A stretch of DNA of 64,000 nucleotides from Mercurialis annua (Eukaryota > Streptophyta > Magnoliopsida > Malpighiales > Euphorbiaceae). The notes beneath the pieces are model-generated. The model did no database searches, was not told the DNA's origin, and worked only from the letters and a program-made list of their open reading frames with translations. Shown here piece by piece: positions 36,738 through 46,900 of the stretch. The number at the start of each line of letters is the position of its first letter. Position 1 is the stretch's first letter. The DNA lies in NCBI RefSeq assembly GCF_937616625.2, contig NC_065572.1, positions 40,823,653-40,887,652 on the forward strand, given 5' to 3'. A program made the position numbers and the translations under genes.

Positions 36738-37703
36738 TCAAGGAAAGAGGAAAGGATAACGGTTCCTCATGTCGGACTCCGTCTCCCAAGTGCATTCTTC
36801 TACAGAGTGATTAAGCCACAGAACCTTGACCATCGAAATCTCTTTGTTCCGTAACCTACGCACCTACGTATCGACAATCTCGACAGGCTGTTCCTCATAA
36901 GACAACTCTTGGTCAACCTCAACACTCTGTGGTACAATCACTTGAGAAGGGTCAGAAATGCACTTCCGCAACATCGAGATATGAAATACTGGATGCACCA
37001 AAGACATGTCTGGCGGCAAAGCCAAACGATAAGCAACTGCCCCAACTCTCTCCGTAATCTCATAAGGACCAACAAACCTAGGTGCTAACTTTCCCTTAAC
37101 ACCAAAACGTACAACGCCTTTCATACGCGAAACTCGAAGAAATACATAGTCGCCAACCTGAAACTCAAAGTCCTTCCGCTTAAGATCAGCATAGCTTTTA
37201 TGATGACTAAAAGCAGTCTCAAGCCTACGCTTGATCAAAGGTACCTTCTCAGAGGTAATCTGCATGATCTCAGCTCCAGAAAGTTTACGCTCGCCGACCT
37301 CTTCCCAACATATAGGAGATCGACACTTGCGCCCGTACAACACCTCATAAGGTGCCATCCCAATACTAGCGTGATAACTGTTGTTGTAGGAAAACTCAAT
37401 CAAAGGCAAATGAGTATTCCAGCTACCCTGAAAATCCTGAACACACATCCTGAGCATGTCCTCCAAAGTCTGAATCGTCCTCTCAGACTGTCCGTCAGTC
37501 TGAGGATGAAATGCAGTGCTGAAATCCAATCTCGTACCCAAGGATTCCTGCATCGCCTTCCAAAACCGAGAGGTGAAATCGACCCTCTGTCCGAAACTAT
37601 CGACACTGGTACACCATGGAGACTAACTATCCATCGATGTACAACTGTGCCAACTTCGAAGCCTGATAAGTAACCTTGATCGGTAAGAAGTGAGCTGACT
37701 TGG
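36738..37703 (-). pseudogene. integrase C-terminal part and chromodomain, element B
   Basis: The minus strand encodes LTKSAHFLP, then (after a stop and a frameshift near 37575) the integrase core with the second Asp in SDRG and the Glu in [15 protein letters not shown], then the C-terminal domain with the [23 protein letters not shown] motif and [16 protein letters not shown] at 36864-36866 interrupts it. The frame then continues as a short chromodomain (VRRLRNKEISMVKVLW, WETESDMR) ending at 36738. The HHCC zinc region and first catalytic Asp are absent because a deletion joins the RNase H tail to integrase near 37700. In life this would insert cDNA, with the chromodomain steering it to heterochromatin. 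Confidence 0.9.
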
Positions 37704-39056
37704 TCAACGCATCGGATGGTACTGAATAGAACAATCGTAGTCTTTCAGTAGCTCCAACCATCTCCGCTCCCTCAGATTCAACTCCCGCTGATCAAAGATG
37801 TACTTCAAACTCTTATGATCAGTAAAGATCTCGCAAGTAGCACCGTACAAATAGTGCCTCCAAATCTTAAGAGCAAAAAGCACAGCTGCTAACTCCAGAT
37901 CATGAGTAGGATAATTCACCTCATGCTTCTTCAGCTGACGAGAAGCATAGGCAATCACCTTACCATGTTGCATTAACACACAACCCAAACCGATACGAGA
38001 AGCATCACAATATACAGTGAACCCCTCAATGCCAGATGGCAAAGCCAACACAGGAGCTGTAGTCAAAATCCCTTTGAGCTTCTCAAAGCTCGCCTCACAC
38101 TTGTCAGTCCATTCAAACTTAACACCTTTCTGTGTCAGTTTAGTCAATGGTGTAGATATTCTGGAGAAATCCTGCACGAACTGACGATAGTAGCCAGCAA
38201 ACCCGAGAAAACTTCTGATCTCAGTAACTGACCTTGGCCTCTGCCAATCCATAACCGCCTCAATCTTCTTTGGATCGACCTTGATCCCATCCTTCGACAC
38301 CACGTGTCCTAAGAAAGTAACTTGGTCCAGCCAGAATTTGCACTTTGAGAACTTAGCATATAGTTGATGCTCACGCAACGTCTGCAGTATTGTCCTCAAG
38401 TGGAATGCATGTTCCTCCTCACTCCGAGAGTAAATCAGTATGTCATCAATAAACACAATAACGAACTGATCCAGAAAAGGCTTGAACACCCGGTTTATCA
38501 TATCCATAAACGTTGCTGGTGCGTTTGTTAACCCAAAAGACATGACCAGAAACTCGAAATGCCCATAACGCGTTCTGAAAGCGGTTTTAAGCACATCGAC
38601 GTCCCGGATCCGAAGTTGATGATACCCGGATCTCAAGTCAATCTTCGAAAAACACTTAGCACCCTCTAACTGATCGAACAAATCATCAATACGAGGAAGA
38701 GGATACCTGTTCTTGATAGTAACTTTGTTCAGCTGTCTGTAGTCAATACACAGCCGAAAAGAACCATCCTTCTTCTTGACAAACAACACAGGAGCACCCC
38801 ACGGAGAAGTACTCGGCCTGATAAAACCATTATCCAGCAACTCTTGCAACTGTTCCTTCAACTCTTTTAGCTCTGCAGGAGCCATCCGATACGGAGGTAT
38901 CGAAATAGGAGCTGTTCCAGGAACAACATCGATACAGAACTCAATATCACGGTCAGGTGGTAATGCAGGTAACTCTTCTGGAAACACATCAGTGAACTCA
39001 TTCACTATCGAGACACTATGCACATTACCACTGACAGCCTCTAAGTCACGAACCAC
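37704..39056 (-). pseudogene. reverse transcriptase and RNase H, element B
   Basis: An intact 450-codon frame in phase with the protease above it. RT motifs: [10 protein letters not shown] (about residue 81), LCIDYRQLN (102), DLRSGYHQL (140), GLTNAP (175) and catalytic FIDDILIYS (202). RNase H: Asp in YCDAS (351), Glu in DLELA (388), Asp in FTDHKSL (413). The frame ends at YHP followed by MR and a TGA, exactly where two deletions remove the rest of RNase H and the start of integrase. The enzyme core itself looks undamaged. Normally it is part of one gag-pol polyprotein. Confidence 0.93.
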
Positions 39057-39068
39057 CGCTAAGAAACC

Positions 39069-39506
39069 CTAGCAACCCTTGCCCATCATGCACTTGGCCT
39101 TGATCGCTGAAATAAGATTCTTTGGTGTCTCTACCTTCTCCCAATGGAAAGAAAAAGGTATATCACCAGGAATCCCAAACAAAACCGACTTCCCTCGACA
39201 GTCGATAGAAGCAAAATGGCGTGAAAGCCAATCCATCCCCAAGATAACATCAAAAGATAACACATCAAGTACAATCAAATCAGCCCTAAGATCGCTACCA
39301 TGAATAACCACAGAACAAGACGGATAAACCACGTCCACCACAACACAGTCAGACAAAGGTGTAGATACAGATAAAGGCTCTAGCAACCTAGATGGTGTCA
39401 CACTCAACTTAGCAGCAAAACACGAAGAAACAAAAGAGTGAGTTGCACCCGCATCAAACAAAACCACTGCATCTACAAAAGAAATCAGACTAATACCTTG
39501 CACCAC
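39069..39506 (-). pseudogene. aspartic protease, element B
   Basis: The minus-strand frame has the active-site motif [10 protein letters not shown], then [21 protein letters not shown] and the linker [20 protein letters not shown]. It is closed on both sides by TAG (39528-39530 upstream, 39069-39071 downstream). Element A has Gln at both places. Reading through both would join gag, protease and RT in one frame, as expected for this lineage, so the two stops are later mutations. Confidence 0.92.
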
Positions 39507-39530
39507 GGCGTTTGATGCACGAGCATCCTA

Positions 39531-41011
39531 AGGAGTTAAAGCAAACACTCTAGCCTGACCCTGTCCCTGCTGCGGTACCTGAGCAGAACTGAAACTACCC
39601 GAACCTCTACCACCGTTACTACGGCCACCAAAACCACGTCCTCCTGAACCACGGCCCCGCTGACCACCAAACGAAGCGGCGGGTTGAGAATACCCCGCCG
39701 AAGGAGTAAAAGCAGTTCTCTGCTGCTGAAAAGACAGCTGAGCAACACTAGCCGATGACACCTGCTGCCTAGATGTTGGACACTCTCTCGCAAAATGACC
39801 CGGTTGGCCACAAGCATAACAGCTACTCGGTGCTACTGTACAAACTCCAAAGTGCCTGCGCCTGCAGTTCTGACAAAAAGGAACACTGGATGCTCCACTA
39901 CTACCCTTCCCAAAACTACGGCTACCACCGCTGTAACTAGAACTGTGGGAATACGGCTGATATCCCCTCCGTTCACCCACTCACTTACTCTTGTACTGGG
40001 AAGACTTGGACTGATAGCTACTGCTACCACTCTGCTGCCCACTACTCTGAGTAACACCGCCGCCTTCTTGGTCTCCGTCATTTTTCCAAAAGTGTAATAA
40101 ATTTGTCTCCATCCGACGGGCACTATCCACTAGAACGGAAATTCCTTGCTCGTATCAGTCAGAAGGCTGATAAAATCTGAGCCTAAACCTTTCACATACC
40201 TGTCGTTCACCCTTTGCTACTCAGTCTGCAGATCTGGGGCAAAACGACACAGCCTCACAAATTCGGTAGTGTACTCGTTCACCGACCTGTCTCCCCTTTT
40301 CAAAACCAGCAATCTGTCTCTATGACCTTCAGTCACTGAAAAAGGCAAGTAAAAGTTCTTGAATCGAGTCACGAAATCCTCCCAAGTAATAGTAGCCATT
40401 TCAGCACGAATGGCACTACGAAACCAATCACTTGCAGAACCCTTCAAGGACATTTCCACTAACATGACAGTTTGCCTCTCAGTAGCCTGCAATCTCTGAG
40501 CATTCCGCTCAAGTTCCTCCAGAAAGTCTAGGGCATCACCGTCGCCCGAAAACTCAGTCGATTTTATCCTTGTATAAGCCAACACAAAATCTTTATCAGT
40601 GGTTCCGCCACCACCAACTGCCACACCACCAGCCTGTGGCACCTGCTGCTGTACAATCTGTCCCAGCATAGTATATTGGTTCTGCATGGCAATCTGTCCC
40701 GCCTGCAGTTGCACTTGATTATTCTGGAGTGCAGTGATCCCAGCTAGAAACGTCGTGAAGTCAAATGGATCCATAGGAGCTTGTGGTACACCTAGTGCCT
40801 TAAAGTCTGCACCACCACGTCCCCTACCTCTGCCTCCAGCAGCCTGTCCACTACCACCCCGTCCTCTGCCAGCTCGGCCTCTACCAGCCGAAACTCCGCC
40901 TACACGTCCCCCGCCAACTTGAACCCCTAGTTCATGCTGGTCAACCTCAATCGACATAGCGTCATCAGCTTCAGCCTCAGCCTGAGGTGCAGCACGCCTA
41001 CGAGTGTTCAT
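39531..41011 (-). pseudogene. gag, element B
   Basis: The start ATG at 41011 follows the leader. Order: acidic N-terminus, RG-rich tract (residues about 33-68), DFTTFLAGI (84), capsid domain with LDFLEELERNAQR, WEDFVTRFKNFYLPF and EYTTEFVRLCRFAPDL up to a TAG at 40217. It continues as RYVKGLGSDF, with a one-base loss near 40137, then SARRMETNLL in another frame, a TGA near 39981, and the last frame with the CCHC knuckle (CYACGQPGHFAREC), an RG-rich linker and RVFALTP before the TAG at 39528. The N-terminal 264 codons are intact. Confidence 0.9.
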
Positions 41012-41349
41012 TCCTAAGAATGAAACAAATGATTCTCAAAACAAAGCCCTCAAGGAAACACCCAGAGTAAATTTAAATAGCTCAAAAATCAACCATTTAA
41101 CCAAAGTAATAACAATAACATTCCAAAGTAAGCATAAACTTCGCAAAGTAACATTAGTAACACGTAAGACCGACTCAACATCCCTAAAGGTGAAGGTAGA
41201 AAGTTTTGAAAACAAATGATGACGTTTCAAAAGACAAGACTTGAATCCTAATTTTGCAGTAGATCCTATAACAAAACAGTAACACTTAACATGCCTTAAA
41301 GAGATAAACACATAACATGCAATAATTTGGCCTTAGTTCGAAACTAAAG
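41012..41349 (-). other. untranslated leader of element B
   Basis: Between primer site and gag. It contains the leader motif GGATCTACTGC at 41256-41266 (minus strand) and, like A, a nearby AAACGTCATC block. It ends TTTCATTCTTAG two bases before the gag ATG. No coding potential is seen. Confidence 0.6.
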
Positions 41350-41362
41350 CTCTGATACCAAC
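41350..41362 (-). promoter_or_regulatory. primer binding site, element B
   Basis: TTGGTATCAGAGC on the minus strand, complementary to initiator Met tRNA, three bases from the 5' LTR edge at 41366. Confidence 0.93.
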
Positions 41363-41365
41363 TTT

Positions 41366-43904
41366 GTCACGATCCAAATTCGTGGATCGCGACCGGCGCT
41401 AGGGTATGGGTATGTTCGTACCAAAACCCGTAGCAAGCCTCGCGGAAAACCTTATAAACAAATAAACCTGCAAGAAAACCAATGCTCGGGGGCAACCGAG
41501 ACTTCAGCCTAGGTCTATCAACTTATATAGTAGTTCTAATATACGCTTTTAATAACAATCCGAAACTATGAAACATGCCTCATATATATATACATAACCC
41601 AATGAAACATACCAAAGTTTAATAATATAAAAGTCATACCACTACGACAAACCCAAGTATAATATTAAGACTACTAGTTCTACCGCGGTCTAAGAGGTAA
41701 AACAATAACTAGTCTGATATCATAAAAAGACCTCCGAGGAATCAAAAGATCGGAGATGACCAACACTCTCAAAATCATAAACCTGGAAAGTTGGGAAAAC
41801 AACGGGGTCAGATATACTGAGATGAGTTCATAATGCTATTTACATTTATTAAGTTTAAAACCCTTAAAACAAATCATTTTATACTAATATATATACTTGA
41901 TTATGGAAAACAGTATTGAAATGAAATCCCAAAGTATTTAACCCAAAGTAGATGGGAACATATCCTCATCGATTCCCAAAGTAGGCCAGACATACGTCAG
42001 CCAATCCCAAAGTACTTACCGGTGCACACAGTCTCGATACAAGCCTATCGAGTAGCTCGTTTCAATCCGGATCCATAATCCTTAAAACAGTTCACAAACA
42101 TTTGATATACTAAAATAATGTGCGGTACATAATAAAGCGGTAAATAACACTATAAACTCACTGCTTGCTTATCCACGTAAGTCTTGGCAACAGCTAACCT
42201 TGCGTAGACTCCGTAGCACGAGCAGTCGACGGGTCTAAAACATAATATAAGTTAAATTCCGAACAACCCCCTATCTCTAAGAATACTAGACTCCACATAG
42301 GACTAGCATTGCAACCAACAATCAAACAAGGTAAACAAAGTACAACTAAACATCCATAAAACTAATTATCCAAATAAGGCAAGTTCAGTTTAGGTGAGTT
42401 CATATCTTTAAAAAAACAAAAACAAAGTCTTACATACTTAAGTAATCTTCAAAACAATAACAGTTCCCAAAGTAGTGTGTTGGCCTTACTGCAGTGTAGC
42501 CTATCACAACATGTCGAAAGACCACGTCTAACCCGACCCAACCATAAACCAAATTTGAAGCCAAAGTCTTTAATCAAACCTTAAATGAAACCAAATTCAG
42601 TTTTTAAATAAGAACTCACACCGAAACTTAATAATGCCATAAACAATTAAGCTTGCTAACACTTAGCAAGTAGCACCCCAAGTACATTGAAATATAGAAT
42701 CAATAAGATTCAACATCTTTTAAGTATCAACTTGAAAATAGAATAAATCAATCAAAACCTTACATGACAAATAACACCCTTATATGCCTTATATAGTTTA
42801 ATCAAAATCAAACCACAACCTAAGATAGAACTAACATCCTGAAATAAGTTTAAACCAATTAGTAAACAATTTCCAGCCCTTAGTAACTTGATTAAAATCA
42901 CCCTAAGTATGTCTGAAAGCTAGGGCAAAACCACAACACTTAGCAAATTAAGCAAACAACCAAAAGAGACCCAAAGTATTCGATTTTACTTTATAAAATA
43001 AATTCTTAAACTTACAAATTTTCAGCCATATATATATGTTCTTAAAACACCGATTTAAACCATCAAAACCATATTTAACATATGTTTTAGCCATTAGACA
43101 ATTACCTCAAATCACTCAATGAAACAATTGTTAACAAACACCCTTTTAACCTTTTTAAAAGAAATTTTCAGATTTAGTTTTTAAATCAAAACAGAGTTAC
43201 AGATTTAAAATCAATACAAACAGAAAATATACTCAAACCACCCAATGTATCGAATCCAATCGAAAAGCTAACAACCTCAACAACACAAGATAAGGGATTA
43301 GATCTACTAATCTTTTGAGATAACACAAAACAAGAAAACCCAGCAATAAGAGCAATCCAAATCAACCTAAGAACGAACAACAACCCAAAGCTAATGAGCA
43401 CACAACCCAAGGATAGATAAAACATGAATTAAACCTTAAAGAAATGATGAAAATACTTACTAATGATCACCAAAGGCTTAGGAATAGGTGGAATATGAAA
43501 ATCAGAGAGTATGTGCCGTTTTAGGGTTTTTAGAAAACTGTAAAATCAGTTTAGGTCGAATTAGGTGAGTTTAAATAGAAATCAGCAAACTGCACAGTGC
43601 ACGCGTCGAGCCCGCTACACATCCTTCGCGCCCGCGATACATGAATCGCGCCCACTACACCTCCTTCGCGCCCGCGATACATGAATCGCGCCCGCGAAAT
43701 GCTACTGCCTCCGATGAAATTTTGAGATTTTGAAATTTAAATAGAAAACGTTTCAAACTCCGAGGTTACTTCTAATACATCTTAAAACACATTTTAAAAG
43801 GTTTGGAACCTTCGACACGCGAATCTAAGTGGTCGAACCACTCAATGAACCCAAGGTATCGTTTGGGCTAATGGAACAAGTTAGAAAAAATACGGGGATT
43901 TACA
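41366..43904 (-). repeat. 5' LTR of element B (2539 bp)
   Basis: Same ends as the 3' LTR (TGTCACGATCC to GGGGATTTACA, plus-strand view). It lacks about 255 bases present at 35604-35858 of the other LTR, joined at GAGTT/ACAG with TT shared at the breakpoints, and about 13 bases near 42687. It has two palindrome units where the 3' LTR has one perfect and one decayed unit. As the 5' LTR it would carry the active promoter. Confidence 0.95.
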
Positions 43905-46900
43905 CCTTACAAAACCAAACGTTTCACATTTTTAGCGCTTTAAGCCAAACGTTTACAAACGATACAAAACAAATCCAAACGTTTCCCAATTTTAGCGATT
44001 TAAGCCTAACGTTTGGTTTTGTTCCGTAACGTTTGTAAACGTTTGGCTTAAATTTCTAAATACGTTTGGTTTTGTTTTGTTACGTTTGTAAACGTTTGGC
44101 TTAAATAGCTAAGAAGGTGAAACGTTTTGATTTGTTTCGTAACGTTTGTAAACGTTTGGCTTAAATCGCTTAAAAGGTGAAACGTTTTGATTGGTTTCGT
44201 AACGTTTGTAAATGTTTGGCTTAAATTTCTAAAAAGGGGAAACGTTTGGATTTCTTTTGTAACGTTTGTAAACGTTTGGCTTAAATTGCTAAAAAGGTGA
44301 AATGTTTGGATTTGTTTCGTAACGTTTGTAAACTTGTGTCTTAAATCGCTAAAATGGGGAAACTGTTGGATTTGTTTCGTAACGTTTGTAAACGTTTAAC
44401 TTAAATTGCTAAAATGTGTGTTTGGATTGGTTTCGTAATGTTTGTAAACGTTTGGCATAAATTGCGATTAGTTTTGTAACGTTTTAAACGTTTTGTTTTG
44501 TTTCGTAACGTTTATAAACGTTTGGCTTAAATCGCAAAAAAGATGAAATGTTTGGATTTGCTTCGTACCGTTTGTAAATGTTAGACTTAAATCGTTCAAA
44601 AAGTGAAACGTTTGGTTTTGTTCCGTAACGTTTGTAAACGTTTGGCTTAAATTTCTAAAAAGGTGAAACGCTTAGATTTTTTTCCTAACGTTTGTAAACG
44701 TTTTGCTTAAATCGGAAAAAAGGTGAAATGTTTGGATTTGTTTCGTAACGTTTGTAAACATTTGGCTTTGTTTCGTAACGTTTGTAAATGTTTGGCTTAA
44801 ATCTCTAAAATGGGGAAATGTTTGGTTTTGTTTCATAACCTTTGTAAACATTTGGCTTAAATTGCTAAAAAGGTGAAATGTTTGGATTTATTTCGTAACG
44901 TTTGTAAACATTTCCCCATTTTAGCGATTTAAGCCAAACGTTTACAAAGGTTACGAAACAAATCCAAGCATTTCACCTTATTAGAAATTTAAGCCAAACG
45001 CCTTCAAACGTAACAAAATAAATAAAAATGTTTCACCTTTTTCGCGATTTAAACCAAACGTGTGCAAACGTTACGAGAGAAATCCAAACTTTTCACCTTT
45101 TTAGGAATGTAAACCAAACATTTACAAACATTACAAGACAAATCCGAGCGTTTCACCTTTTTAGCGGTTTAAGCCAAATGTTTACAAACCTTACGAAACA
45201 AATGCAAACGTTTCACCTTTTTAGCAATTGAAGCCAAACGTTTACAAACGCAACGAAACAAATCAAAACGTTTCATTGTTTTAGCAATTCTAGCCAAATG
45301 TTTATGAACGTTACGAAACAAATCCAAATGTTTCTCCTTTTTAGCAATTTAAGCCAAACGTTTACAAACGTTACGAAACAAATCCAAATATTTTACCTTT
45401 TTATCAATTTAAGCCAAACGTTTACAAACGTTACAAAACAGCAATTTAAGCCAAACGTTTACAAACGTTATGAAAAAAATTCAAACGTTTAAATTTATGC
45501 CAAGAGTTTAAAAACGTTATAAAACAAATCCAAACGTTTCCCATTTTTAGAAATTTAAGCCAAACGTTTATTAACGTTACGGCTTAAATAGCTAAAAAGG
45601 TGAAGCATTTGGATTTGTTTGTAACGTTTTAAACATTCGGTTTTGTTTCATAACCTTTTAAAACCAAACATTTGACCTTTTTAACGAATTAAGCCAAACG
45701 TTTACATACATTACGAAAAGTATCCAAAAGTTTCCCCTTTTTAGCGATTTATGCCAAGCGTTTACAAACGTTACAAAACAAATCAAAACGTTTCGCCATT
45801 TTAGCGATTTAAGACAAACGTTTAAAACGTTACGAAACAAATGCAAACGTTTCACCTTTTTAGCGAATTAAGCCAAACGTTTACAAAGGTTACGAAACAA
45901 AACCAAAACGTTTCTTCTTTTTCACGATTTCAGCCAACCGTTTACAAACGTTACATAAGAAATCCAAACATTTCACCTTTTTAGCGATTTAAACCAAACT
46001 TTTACAAACGTTACGAAACAAACCAAACGTTTCACATTTTAAAAGATTTAAGCCAAACGTTTACAAACGTTACAAAACAAATCCAAATGTTTCCCTATTT
46101 TAGCGATTTAAGCCAAACGTCTACAAACATTACGAAACAAAACCAAACGTTTCTTCTTTTTCACGATTTAAGCCAACCGTTTACAAACGTTACATAAGAA
46201 ATCCAAACATTTCACCTTTTTAGCGATTTAAACCAAACGTTTACAAACGTTACGAAACAAAATTACGAAACAAACAAAACGTTTCACATTTTAAAAGATT
46301 TAAGCCAAACGTTTACAAACGTTACAAAACAAATCCAAATGTTTCCCTATTTTAGCGATTTAAGCCAAACGTTTACAAACGTTAAGAAACTTTTAAGCCA
46401 AATGTTTACAAAGATTACGGAACAAAACCAAACGTTTCCCCTTTTTAGCAATTTAAGCCAAACGTTACAAAATAAATCCAAACATTTCTCCATTTTAGCG
46501 ATTTAAGCCAAACGTTTACAAATGTAACGAAACAAATCCAAACGTTTCACCTTTTTAGAAATTGGAGCCAAATGTTTACAAATATTACGGAACAAAACCA
46601 AACGTTTCCCCTTTTTAGCAATTTAAGCCAAAAGTTTCACCTTTTATAGCGATTTAAACCCAATGTTTACAGACGTTACAAAACAAATCCAAATGTTTCA
46701 CCTTTTTAGCAATTTAAGCCAAACGTTTACAAACGTTACAAAACAAATCCAAATGTTTCACCTTTTTAGCGATTTAAGCCAAACGTTTACAAACGTTGCG
46801 AAACAAATACAAACGTTTCACTGTTTTAGCGATTTAAGCCAAACATTTACAAACATTGCGAAACAAAACCAAACGATTCACCTTTTTAGCGATTTAAGCC

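Larger units (their letters stand above)
33757..43904 (-). mobile_element. Element B: complete-ended Ty3/gypsy chromovirus (family 2), minus strand
   Basis: Two LTRs (33757-36546 and 41366-43904) enclose a 4.8-kb interior. The CCTTA target duplication (33752-33756 and 43905-43909) matches the unoccupied satellite site at 31780-31790 (CATAACCTTACAAAACC). Gag, protease, RT, RNase H, integrase and chromodomain are recognisable on the minus strand. The element is defective: several in-frame stops, at least two frameshifts, and a deletion from the RNase H tail into integrase. In the first 215 aligned LTR bases I count about nine substitutions, so the insertion is not very recent. Confidence 0.95.
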
